Source: Rhodocollybia butyracea (taxonomy: Eukaryota > Basidiomycota > Agaricomycetes > Agaricales > Omphalotaceae). Taken from it: a DNA stretch of 64,000 nt. The stretch covers positions 186,001 through 250,000 of the forward strand of contig JADNRY010000043.1 of the NCBI GenBank assembly GCA_015501585.1. The letters run 5' to 3'. Of the stretch, positions 1-9,477 are shown one piece after another. The position numbers were made by a program, and so were the translations under genes. The stretch's first letter is position 1; the number at the start of each line of letters is the position of its first letter. The notes beneath the pieces were generated by a model that was given only the letters and a program-made list of their open reading frames with translations, ran no database searches and had not been told where the DNA came from.

Positions 1-404
1 AGTCCCACCTGAACTGAACTTACCAGGGAAATCATTGGTATCATGGATGGGTCAACTCAGATACTGACCTAAAAATACACACCAACTTAAAAACATTTAT
101 CCAAGGTTTGACAACACACTCTTGAAATGGGACGACAGAGACTCGCGACCTGCAATGCTCCGAGGACAAAGAGCAACAACACTAAAATGGTTAAAAGGAC
201 AGAACATAATTGAAAGGAATGAGAAAGCTGGCCAGCTAGCAACGAGGAGAGGACAAAACCAGCTGCAACATCATTGATCTGAATATCAACCGAATATCAA
301 GCTGTTGGGTATAAGACTCAACCAGGTCTCAGTCCCTCACATACGTGATCCACAGAACAAATTTACTACTATCCTATTGTTGCAGTTTGAACAAAGCTCA
401 GACA
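1..404. other. No gene seen
   Basis: No open frame or motif is recognisable in this stretch. It leads into the foldback repeat that starts near 405. Confidence 0.5.
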
Positions 405-905
405 CTACAGCGCGTTCTATAAACGACGCATGAAAAAGTCATTGACATATACAACGACAATCTTTAAGCAAACATTAATCAACTTCCACTGAAAAAGTAT
501 CAATTTATCACACAGTAAAGTAAATGACATTTAAGCTTATTATTTCAAGAAATTTGTCTTCTATGTCAGGCGCAAAAGGCCTTGAAATTTAATTTCTTTG
601 TCGCCCACACCACTCATATTGTTTTTCGTGCGCAAAATAAAATGCCACCGCCTCCCGCTTGTGTTTTTTGCGCGAAAAACAATATGAATGGTGTGTGACA
701 AAGAAATTGATTTTCATAGCCTTTTACGCCCGATATAGGAGAAGAATCTCACACGCAACTGTTCAGAATAATAATCATAAATGTTGTTTACTTTACTGCA
801 TGGTAAATCTATACTTTTTCTTAGGACATTTATCAATTTTTGCTCAAAATTTGTCATTGAATATGTCGCTGACTTTTTCGCACGCCGTTGATAGAACGCG
901 CCGTA
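405..905. repeat. Imperfect palindrome, foldback MITE-like
   Basis: The stretch 405-640 read in reverse complement matches 662-905 along almost its whole length at roughly 80 percent by eye, with a spacer of about 20 bp. Landmarks present in both arms are ACAATATGA next to a GCGC-rich block, TTTACTTTACTG, and GAACGCGC at the outer ends. A foldback or long-TIR MITE that has aged is the simplest reading. No transposase is present and no target-site duplication was identified. The short frames that cross it are products of the repeat and are not annotated. Confidence 0.7.
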
Positions 906-2463
906 GTGAGAGTGGGAGATGTACAACCGAAGGTCTACTCAAGAACACCTGGAAGAACATTCTCCAGGAGATATATATTCCCTCCACATGGTTATGGAGG
1001 GACTTGCGAGTGTGGGCCAGCGCGCTTCACGCATAGCAGGTACAAGTCCTGTAATATGTTAGTTTTGAAATACATACTACATTTTGCAGTAAATAACAGC
1101 TATGTGACTGGTCCCAATGACATATCAATATTTCTGATGCTCAAGTTATCCAATGCACACTCTCCACCGCTATTCACTGTACCATCATGATAGAATATAA
1201 ATTGAAAGCGATAAATATATCATGCACCACAACCTGAGCCCATGATGGAAATTTTTAAGAAACACTGAGATAAGGAGCCTGGAGCGGGTTCACAGTAAGG
1301 AAACATAAACGCCGTGTGGCAAAGAAGTTGCATTGTGTTGAGAAGAGGTGCGCAGGCTGCGAGAAAAGTGGTGTTTAGCAAGACGGTGAAAAGCGGTATC
1401 ACAGTCAAAGAGTTGAATAAAAGGCAGAAAAAAGAGATTACTCACTGCAGATATATGGCACAAGAAAAAATGGAGGACAGAGTCCACAAATCACTGAGCT
1501 GCTTCAGTGTACTAAACAGAAAGCAGGTAACAGGTTTTTTTTTGCAGTGTAGTAGATGTAATAAGGGTGAAGATACCTTTCCAGTAGTCTATATGAGAGG
1601 AGATTGCACGCCGCATGGCGGGAAACAAAGCTGTTAAAGTCAAGTAGAAGCGCCACTAAGTAGATGCACAGAAATTTAACAGGTAATGGGCAAAGGAGGG
1701 AGTGAACTTAGCCTAGCTAGCTGTCTTTTGTGAAGAGAGTACTTGTTCTAGAGCGAGCTCTCAGTAAACAAGTAGATCACATGAGGAACACTTTGACGTT
1801 CCAAATATACTTGGGCGCTCGGAAAGTAACGGTCCAATGGCATGTGACTAAATAAATGTGATGTTCAATTTTCATACTGTACTACAAGCAAATGGAGGAC
1901 ATACGTGCTACTGTTTTGCCAAATATCTTGTATTGTGGTAATAAAGCTCTAGTAATAATATCAATCATGTAGAGGCAGTATAAGTTAATGTAGAGTGCAC
2001 TCTTTCTCAGCAAAGAAAACTGATCGCAAGGCATCGGACCTTTACTTTCCGAGCACCCAAGTATTGAAAAAAATCTCCTTATTGAGACAAAATTTAGCAA
2101 AATTCCCATGCAAAACCAGCCATAAGGACAAGCCTTCATTTCATTCAGGACTCGTAAATGGGGGTTCTAGTGGCGCATTGTGCTGCAGTCTGAATTGGAG
2201 GTATATGCCTTTTATCTTATTTCTATGTGTTTGCAGAGTGGAGGAGAGACTGAGCGTGTAGTTTGTCATCCTAGCACTTGTGCATAATGCTAAGTGCCCT
2301 GCAAATGATAATGGCGGGAGGAAAATGACTTTGTCATTGGCCCGAAGGTACTTTGAGGTTATTAGTGGCATGAGTCATTGACACCAGCTATGTTCCAAAA
2401 AAAATTCAAGAGTAGCTCAGGAGAGCTCAGGCTGAGATATTGGATTGGAAAGGAAATTAAGCA
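906..2463. other. No gene seen
   Basis: Only short frames of less than about 110 codons occur, none with a recognisable domain or a plausible spliced continuation. The sequence is AT-rich and shows no clear structure. Confidence 0.45.
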
Positions 2464-2640
2464 ATGTGGAAACGAACTAGCTGGCATGCCGGCTTAACAT
2501 CAGGTAAAGAACAGCCCAATCTTGAGCCTGATCTTGTGACTTTCAAAGACTCCAATACTCATTTGTCGCCTACAAGACCCTCCCTTCCCTTCAATGAAAG
2601 TTGGGGAAGCGGGAAAATTCAAGACACCCGTGGTTTTACC
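2464..2640 (+). repeat. Dispersed repeat R1, diverged copy
   Basis: A diverged copy of a repeat seen better at 3590-3745 and, inverted, at 23391-23560. The shared core is CCTACAAGACCCTCCCTTCC, preceded by a conserved CCAATACTCATTTG-type block and a GGCATGCCGGCT-type block upstream. No coding capacity is seen; the repeat resembles a MITE or SINE in size, but its class is unknown. Confidence 0.55.
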
Positions 2641-3589
2641 GTTACTATGGTTGTTAGAGATAAGCAACTTTTCGGCAAATCGCTAATAACGTTGCAACAA
2701 CTAAAGATACTGTAAATTTGAGGAGACAGAGTAACTCTCAGTACTGCAGAGTCCTTGTGTTGAGTTTCCAGTATTTTTAATTATTTTACTGGTGGTCTCG
2801 GGCGACTTCCGAGTGAAAATTAGAGATATGCAAATGGGCGCTTAGCGGCAATTTCCGCCCGCTTTTCCATCGACTTTTCCTTCACCATGGTCTTGTACCT
2901 CAACGCAGTTCAGTCATATGCTGAAAATAAGCTCTTAAATGTATTCCATTTGGGCTTCTCACCTCTCAAGGCCTTCCGTGTACAACCAGTACATGTTCCT
3001 GAGTATTTGATGGCAAAAAATTTGGTTTATCGTTACATTTTTGTTTCGCATCCTATTTCTACCTTAAGTAGCTCCATAAAATACAGCCACAGCTTGAGTA
3101 ATGTATCTAAACTACTCACCAAAAAATAATGAAAGGAAATGAGCTACAGGAATAGGTTATAACACGCAGTTTTTGAAATTTTGCATATCCCTGTGCAGAT
3201 CATATCCCTAACAACCATAGTAACTCAAGCTCATGCTCGTACAAAGATCTGGAGATCAGAAGATTGGCTATCAAGAAATAGACTAGCCCAATGACCGGCA
3301 TTATTGACATGACCTTTTCCAAGTTAGCAGTGAGCACCACCCTACTCAAGGGATAGTTGTAGTAAGTACTAAATCCAGTATCAATAACATGGTGTATTAT
3401 AATTGCTAGAGGCTCTTATCATAATGAATATTGTGAAAGCAAGCTCAAAAGAGGGGAAGTATGAGAAACGAGAAAAATTGCCATGCCTTGGCGATGCCAG
3501 TAGGTCATATGCGCCCGCATAGCCTAATTGGGCATGAGCCTCCCGGCAGTGATCCGAAACATTCATGGTTATGACAGAGATCATTGAAA
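2641..3589. other. Non-coding, short inverted segment only
   Basis: No gene is recognised. A short stretch near 2640-2665 (TTACTATGGTTGTTAG) recurs in reverse complement near 3208-3226, suggesting inverted repeat remnants between the two R1 copies. Confidence 0.35.
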
Positions 3590-3745
3590 AACAGACCAGC
3601 CGGCATAGTGGCTTGACGTGAAACAACTGGCACGGCGGCTGAAGATCAGGTGGGAAAGAACTACCCGATCTGGCGGTTTTTTGAAGAATCCAACACTCAA
3701 TTGGCACCTACAAGACCCTCCCTTCCCTTCGGTCAGAGTCGGGGA
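3590..3745 (+). repeat. Dispersed repeat R1, better-preserved copy
   Basis: It matches the reverse complement of 23391-23560 closely, including the end sequence GGTCAGAGTCGGGGAT. The AGTCGGGGAT terminus is the same terminus that abuts the hAT MITE at 23395, so it probably marks a true repeat end. A shorter related piece lies at about 33885-33935. Confidence 0.6.
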
Positions 3746-3824
3746 TCGGACGGATCAGCATCAATCAATAAGTCTATCAACTGATCAATAAGCCAATCAA
3801 CCAGATCCTGATGGCTAGTTGACA

Positions 3825-4502
3825 TGTTAAGAAGGTATTTTCGGGATGGGAATCCCTCCCGCATAATTATAATAATGACTCGAGCATTGCACTCGAGTCA
3901 TATCTACACATGACTAGTCATCGGTAGTCAAGTCTAGTCAAGTCGAGTCATTTTACCGGTACCGTAGGTAGCTGTAAGTAGTAGTAAGTAGATAGTATGT
4001 GTAACGAGTCAATATGACACATAACGAGTCATATGCGGAACCGAGACCTACCGAAACTCTATAAAAGGCGGGTTATTTGATTTCGGGACGCTAGACTTCT
4101 TATTCTGTAACCACCACTACGAGAATTACACTTTGATTACATCTGAACCTTACTTGAGTGATTAACCTTGAGTATATATTTTCCTAATTAGTTACCTATT
4201 GAGTACATACCAATTAAGTGAATAGTTCGAAGCCTATATTGACGTCCAATCCCAATATAGTGAAGACCCAGAACCTATAATATTACTGAAGCCTTACCAG
4301 TAGTATTTACACGAAATTAATACCAGCAACCCTGAAGATTACTGAAGCCTTTCCAGTAATATCTATGCCCATAACATTTATTCCATTTGTAGTCATTAAA
4401 TACATAACAACCCCTAGGCCCAATACCATTGCCTAGTGAACTCGCTATTAAATAAATCTAACTACGTTGGTGGCAAAGGAGATCCGTATCCGTATCTTCA
4501 CA
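3825..4502 (+). mobile_element. 5' LTR of the Ty3/gypsy element
   Basis: The LTR starts with TGTTAAGAAGG. A 268-bp segment at 4235-4502 recurs at 22706-22973, and the match stops at the same CTTCACA on both sides, so the LTR most likely runs from TG at 3825 to CA at 4502. A competing view is that the LTR ends earlier, before TTGGTGGCAAAGG near 4467, which would then act as a primer-binding site. A TATA box lies at 4060. Several TGACTC/GAGTCA motifs lie upstream of it in the U3 part. Confidence 0.7.
4060..4067 (+). promoter_or_regulatory. TATA box of the gypsy LTR
   Basis: TATAAAAG followed by a GC-rich stretch, in the middle of the LTR and upstream of the long leader to the first ORF at 4538. 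Upstream, 3880-4040 contains repeated TGACTC/GAGTCA hexamers in both orientations, which resemble bZIP (Gcn4/AP-1-type) sites. Confidence 0.55.
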
Positions 4503-4537
4503 TAATAAGAAGTCTCTTGTTGTTATATATTATATAA

Positions 4538-6271
4538 ATGGCTACAACTACACGAACCCGTGAAGAAACGGAAGAAACTACACCTCCGTCTACTTCGTAT
4601 CCAGTTTATGTTGTTACACCACACTCAAGCAGTGTACAACGAGTCATCAACCGTCCGTTACAAGCGGTAACGACGGAGAATACTCCGTTATACTTTCCGG
4701 AACGTGGTCGGCCCTTGGGAAGAAACCCTCGGAACCGATCAATGTCTTTATCTCCCACGCGTTTACGGGCTGCGCGATTATCGGCACTGGGCACTAATCC
4801 CGCCACAGAGGAGCCGCAACTTTCCTATCGACATCAGTACTACACTAGAGAGTCGGCTGGTATGCCCATACGCCCCGAATCTCATCACGTTGATTTACAA
4901 ACGGAACTACAAAATCAAACTGATGCTTCTATGTACCGATCGACGGCATCTCCTCACTTAGTCGAGCAGAAACTGTTGGCTGATCTTGAGGAACATATTC
5001 AGTCATCACCACTGACACCAACACGGATGCCCACACAACGTGTTAACCCTATTTCTAAAACGCCATCTACTCCCAGTGTGTTCAATGAAGTAGTGAATCA
5101 CCCAGAATTACTACCTGAAGATCGGACCTCGGAAGTAATACTTTATCCTCAGGAACATGAAACGGAACATTCTATATCTACCAATGAGAAGATTGTAAGC
5201 CATGGACCATTTAGAGAAAACTTTACCTTCTCAAGTACACCCATTGCTCAATCCACACCATGGAACACAGGGACACAACACCAGACTTATTCAGAGCAAT
5301 ACGGCTCTATTATGGGGGAGAGTCCACAGGTACATGCAACTAATACACAATTGAACTCTCCAAGAGAACCCCTCAATGTAACCCATAATGATTTTCCAGA
5401 ACTGCGGGATAGAAGTGAATATCAAAGGTCAAGAGATCAATTGCATGCTACAGCGCACCTAGTCAGAAACCTTCTAATGCGGTTAGGAATAAATAATCAG
5501 GCAGAACGAACGGCAGTGGGATGGCTACGTGTACTTGAAACCTTAGCTACAACTCCACTCTCAGACATGCCTAGAAACCTTGCGGATAATATCCGAGAAC
5601 CGCGAAACGCAAGTCTATTAAATCACTATGTACGAGTCATTAGAGAACAACCATATCGAAGTATAGTTGAGAATAGTGATTGGCTTTCAACAATCCCTAA
5701 CTCATCCCCAAGGTTGTCAATGCAAGGTGAAAGCCCTAGACAAAGGATTTTGCGGCTAAGGGCTAGCCTAGAAATGTTGTCACCAGAACCTGGTCTCACA
5801 CCTGATCTTCCACAACCCATATCAGATGAGGAGAGAAGAAATCAACTCCTTGATGAGGCAATGCAATTAGGCTTTGGGAACTTAACAGCCAGAGCTAGGG
5901 CATTATTGCTTAGAGTGGGATTTGCCCTTAATCTAAGAAGGACTCCAATTGGATGGCTAAGAGCATTAAGGGAATTAGCAAATGTGGATGAAGACACATT
6001 CTCACCAGAATTATCTCAAATTTTCCAAGGAGATAATATTGATCAGATACTAGCCTTAGAGAGGGAAGCGGATCGTCAAGAATTCAGAGTGATACTTGAT
6101 GATTTGTTGTTTCCATCAGAGTTGACTCCACCAAACTTAAGTCCTAACACTAGTCAAGAAAGAAGCTCTAATCCATCCAGTGGATCCGATACCCCCTATC
6201 AAACTTTAGATGGGCAATGGTTATCTTTACCACGAGTAAGGGAGAATTCTGCACTATCTTCGAGAGGATAA
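4538..6271 (+). CDS. Extra 5' ORF of the gypsy element, function unknown
   Basis: This 577-residue open frame is the first ORF after the LTR and leader, and starts at the ATG following an AT-rich leader. It has no recognised Gag, enzyme or membrane domain. The N-terminal 280 residues are Ser/Thr/Pro/Gln-rich and look disordered. Two related segments follow: around residues 306-345 and 450-490 each carries a leucine-rich stretch and the pattern R-T-x-x-G-W-L-R-x-L-x-x-L-A. This suggests an internally duplicated helical module. The frame is intact although pol downstream is broken. Coding-like sequence continues in the same frame past the TAA at 6269, so it may once have been joined to the next ORF. 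It could be an N-terminal extension of Gag; that is inference. Confidence 0.6.
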   Translation: MATTTRTREETEETTPPSTSYPVYVVTPHSSSVQRVINRPLQAVTTENTPLYFPERGRPLGRNPRNRSMSLSPTRLRAARLSALGTNPATEEPQLSYRHQYYTRESAGMPIRPESHHVDLQTELQNQTDASMYRSTASPHLVEQKLLADLEEHIQSSPLTPTRMPTQRVNPISKTPSTPSVFNEVVNHPELLPEDRTSEVILYPQEHETEHSISTNEKIVSHGPFRENFTFSSTPIAQSTPWNTGTQHQTYSEQYGSIMGESPQVHATNTQLNSPREPLNVTHNDFPELRDRSEYQRSRDQLHATAHLVRNLLMRLGINNQAERTAVGWLRVLETLATTPLSDMPRNLADNIREPRNASLLNHYVRVIREQPYRSIVENSDWLSTIPNSSPRLSMQGESPRQRILRLRASLEMLSPEPGLTPDLPQPISDEERRNQLLDEAMQLGFGNLTARARALLLRVGFALNLRRTPIGWLRALRELANVDEDTFSPELSQIFQGDNIDQILALEREADRQEFRVILDDLLFPSELTPPNLSPNTSQERSSNPSSGSDTPYQTLDGQWLSLPRVRENSALSSRG

Positions 6272-6293
6272 ACACAACAAAGTTCTCCTACCT

Positions 6294-8006
6294 ATGTGGA
6301 GACGCCGCAAAACCAGACCCCAACAACTAGGATCCGAAGGGATACTCCTTGGGCACCCAGACAACACACCACGGATGGAAAACCCTGTCACTATCATATC
6401 AACGGATTCAGAACATGAGATACCGCCCAGGCCAAGTATAATACCTAGGCGGGCTCGCTATGGTGACACCAGCAATGCCCAAGAACAATGGGAGCAGATT
6501 CCCCCGGAGAGACAATACTCTGATGAAGCGGACCCAGTACCCCCATACCTGGAACAGGACTGGGAGGAGTACCAACAGCAGCTGGCTATATCTAGAAGCT
6601 TTCAAGAACAGAGAGGATCAAAAGAAAGAGGTAATTTGAATACTGAGCAACAGGAAACTCAGTCCATTAGAGAATTAACTAATGAATTTTTACAATGGGT
6701 CAATGAAACTAATTTGCAGGATGCTAATAGGGAACCTAAGCTTGAAACTTCCACTATACAGAATCAAGTGGAAACAAAACCCTTGAACCATCGACAGAGA
6801 AGGGGTATGGAATGGAAATCAATGAAAGAGCGTGAAAATAAGGCCACAGGGCTACCCACTCCCACAACTACCCCTGAACAAGAACAAGAACCTCAAACAT
6901 CTACAGCAAAACCCACACCTGTCACTGGAAATTTTATTAGAGACTCACCACCACACCAATCAATGTTGGAGTCTCAATTTGAATATACCAACCCCTATAA
7001 AAGGGATAATAAACCAGGGGTAGGTACATCGACAGCAGGGCAGCACATGTATGAGTACCCCTATATTCCCAACAAAGGCAAGGGCAGGGAATTAGAAGAT
7101 CATGGAAACAACCACAAGGACCAAAGTCCATCGACAAGGACACCTGCAGTGCCATCCTATGATAACTTTGAGAGTATCTCAACTAGAGGAGTGAAAGTTG
7201 GTTACACACCACCAATAAAATCACCCCTTAACACTGGAAACTCACAAAATAACTATGATAAGGAAATACCTGAACAAGGAAATAATAATATTGGACAGTC
7301 CGGAGGAGAACAAGGCAACTTGGAGGATAGGAGTAGTATTATATCTAACCATCAACAGGTGATCAAACTAAGTAAAGGGACACCTTTCCAAACCAATGTT
7401 GGAGTGGGAGGGGGTGATAAACCATCATCATTGGACCCTCACGATTACAACTCTGATAGCAATGATGAGAGACCCCAGACCCCAAACAATCCAAAAAATA
7501 CTGGTACTAGAAATTTAATACTCAGTATGGGAGGGGGAGGTGGAGGACCACCATCCTATCATGGAAACTCGCACGCAGGTAACAGTAACTCATTAAATAG
7601 AGCCAACTCTAGCTATAGTACATGTTCCAGAAGGGGGGGAAATGGAGGAAGAGGCCCACTCAGTGGTGAAGGTAATGGATATTTTGGAGATTCTGAGTCA
7701 GATAGTGAGGGAAGAGGCTGGGATCAGAGGGAGAGAAGAGAGGGATGGTATCCAAATAAGGGATGGGGAAGAGATGGTCGTGATGGCCGCAATGGCCGTG
7801 ATGGCCGTGATGGAAGAGAACCAAAAAACTGTGAGAAAAATGAAGAGAAAGAGAGAAGAGAGAGAGAGAGAGATAGTGTTGTGCCGGCTGGGGCCCGGCT
7901 CAGAAGCCCCGGCTACGGCTCAAAAGCCCCGGCCAGGGCTCGTCAAAAATCTGAGCCGGGCCCTAGCCCCCAGGAAGGGCCGGCTCAGGCCGGGGCCAGG
8001 TGCTAA
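6294..8006 (+). CDS. Gypsy Gag, N-terminal part
   Basis: This is the 570-residue frame before the hAT insertion. It is hydrophilic and low-complexity, with a Gly-rich run near residues 410-460 and RDGRDG-type repeats near residues 495-510, as in the linker ahead of the Gag core in many basidiomycete gypsy elements. Real gypsy sequence ends at 7874; the last 44 or so residues are encoded by the inserted hAT end and are an artefact of insertion. The reading frame before 7874 and after 8431 is the same once the insert and one TSD copy are discounted, so this ORF and the next formed one Gag protein. Confidence 0.65.
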   Translation: MWRRRKTRPQQLGSEGILLGHPDNTPRMENPVTIISTDSEHEIPPRPSIIPRRARYGDTSNAQEQWEQIPPERQYSDEADPVPPYLEQDWEEYQQQLAISRSFQEQRGSKERGNLNTEQQETQSIRELTNEFLQWVNETNLQDANREPKLETSTIQNQVETKPLNHRQRRGMEWKSMKERENKATGLPTPTTTPEQEQEPQTSTAKPTPVTGNFIRDSPPHQSMLESQFEYTNPYKRDNKPGVGTSTAGQHMYEYPYIPNKGKGRELEDHGNNHKDQSPSTRTPAVPSYDNFESISTRGVKVGYTPPIKSPLNTGNSQNNYDKEIPEQGNNNIGQSGGEQGNLEDRSSIISNHQQVIKLSKGTPFQTNVGVGGGDKPSSLDPHDYNSDSNDERPQTPNNPKNTGTRNLILSMGGGGGGPPSYHGNSHAGNSNSLNRANSSYSTCSRRGGNGGRGPLSGEGNGYFGDSESDSEGRGWDQRERREGWYPNKGWGRDGRDGRNGRDGRDGREPKNCEKNEEKERRERERDSVVPAGARLRSPGYGSKAPARARQKSEPGPSPQEGPAQAGARC

Positions 8007-8422
8007 AAAAATCGGACTGGGGCGCTAAAATAGTACATTTACTTAGGGCTTGGGTACCTCTAGTGAACACTACATTAAGCTATTCACTATCTATTCACTA
8101 TCTTCCCATTCTCCATCACCATTGTCAAGTGCAATCCATCCCGAGTCACCTGCAACTAAAGTTGACCTGTCTAGCTCTGCTGCCGCACCTTCAGTCATAT
8201 CCAACATTTCCAGCTCCAGCTCATCATCGGGTGCCATGCCCTCCCGAAATAATAGATCTCGACGGTTCATACACTTAAGAAATTGAAGTGCTTCAACAAT
8301 ATCACCTTTCAACCGATTCCGTCTTTTACTTATAGTGATTCCTGCCGCAGAGAATGCCCTTTCACTTGACACAGATGATGCCATAATAGCCAGAAAATCC
8401 CGTGCTAGTGAGCCCCAGACTC
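7875..8422 (-). mobile_element. hAT transposon end with transposase C-terminus, inserted in gag
   Basis: A 548-bp insert is flanked by AGAGAGAT at 7867-7874 and 8423-8430, a perfect 8-bp duplication as expected for hAT (caution: it lies in a GA-rich run). On the minus strand it encodes the end of a hAT dimerisation domain, with the SSERAFS motif and a downstream RNRL, stopping at 8091. The 7875 end begins AGTGTTGTGCCGG, followed by GC-rich subterminal repeats of GCCCCGGC. The other end at 8422 has no matching inverted repeat, so it looks like a one-ended or internally deleted insertion. Confidence 0.75.
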
Positions 8423-9477
8423 AGAGAGATGAAATGAACCGTGAGGCAAAACTAGATATTACAAAACCAACACCATTCTCCGGCGAAAATAGGGAGGAAT
8501 GGCGGGAATTCCGAGATAGTTGTGAAAATATATTCTCAGCTAAATCTAGAATTTACAGCGACGATGTATCCAAGATTGCCTTTGCGGCCTCAAACATGAA
8601 GGGACCGGCAAAACGGTATCACCAAAATTTAATGAGGAAACAACGCAGTGGAGAATACATTTCTGCTCTCACAACTTGGGAAGAATTTGTACTACTCTTT
8701 GGAGAGATGTTTGGCCTTCATGATGAAGTACTTACAGCTCAATCTAAACTTGATAGCTGTACTCAGAAGTGGTCAGAGGCCTTTGCTGACTTCTTGGTAA
8801 GGTTTGAAGATATTGCATTACTAACTAATTACAATGACAAGGCACTGAGGTGGAGAATGCTTAAACAAATTCGCTCCGACCTAAGGAACCGCCTAGTGGA
8901 CCATGGGGATATCCCTGAGACATTTGCGGGTGTGGTTAAGAAATTAATGAGATTGGACAGTGCCAAACAAGCATTCAGTGAGATTGGCCTTGGGGGAACA
9001 AGGAATTGGGTACCTAACAATATAAATAACCCAAACCCCAATACCAAGAACAATAACATACCTGATACTCGGCAAACAAATAACCGGTTCAATCAACGAT
9101 CAACTCCCAATCCCAACAATGTGACAGGAAGGGGAGCCCAGGAGGGGATAATGGAAGAGGTAATATTGGAGGCCACCACCATAACCAATACAGACGGATC
9201 TACAATACAGGAAAATTCTAGTACCTACCCAAGGGTGTCACAGGAAGAATGGAATAGACGCATGAGAAGTGGGGAATGCGGTATATGCGGTTCCAAAGAG
9301 CACCGATACCGTGACCACTTCAGGAAGAATGGTCCCAAGTCTATCACCGCAAGAGAAGCATTTATGGAAGAATATGAGTCTGAGGATGCCTTGTATGTGG
9401 AAATTGAAGGTTTCGATGAACCAGTGCACATTGATGACCCGGTTCTGGAGTGGATGGAGAACGACTCGGGAAACTAA
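8335..9477 (+). CDS. Gypsy Gag core with zinc knuckle
   Basis: The capsid-like retrotransposon Gag domain spans roughly residues 45-220 of this frame (KPTPFSG start, then the W-x-x-F and L-x-x-R/L pattern typical of Ty3/gypsy capsids). A zinc knuckle lies near residue 318: C-x2-C-x4-H-x4, but the last ligand is His instead of Cys, an atypical knuckle. The first about 32 residues are encoded by the inserted hAT fragment, so genuine Gag starts near 8431. The frame overlaps the protease frame by 28 nt in the -1 register, consistent with Gag-Pol frameshifting. Confidence 0.8.
   Translation: MIPAAENALSLDTDDAIIARKSRASEPQTQRDEMNREAKLDITKPTPFSGENREEWREFRDSCENIFSAKSRIYSDDVSKIAFAASNMKGPAKRYHQNLMRKQRSGEYISALTTWEEFVLLFGEMFGLHDEVLTAQSKLDSCTQKWSEAFADFLVRFEDIALLTNYNDKALRWRMLKQIRSDLRNRLVDHGDIPETFAGVVKKLMRLDSAKQAFSEIGLGGTRNWVPNNINNPNPNTKNNNIPDTRQTNNRFNQRSTPNPNNVTGRGAQEGIMEEVILEATTITNTDGSTIQENSSTYPRVSQEEWNRRMRSGECGICGSKEHRYRDHFRKNGPKSITAREAFMEEYESEDALYVEIEGFDEPVHIDDPVLEWMENDSGN

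Noticed and set aside
659..1190. Plus-strand ORFs of 100-125 residues
   Set aside because: They cover one arm of the foldback repeat and its flank and have no protein-like features.
7642..8028. 128-residue ORF rich in Glu, Arg and Met
   Set aside because: It is an alternative frame of the repetitive RDGRDG-coding region of Gag and the GC-rich hAT end.
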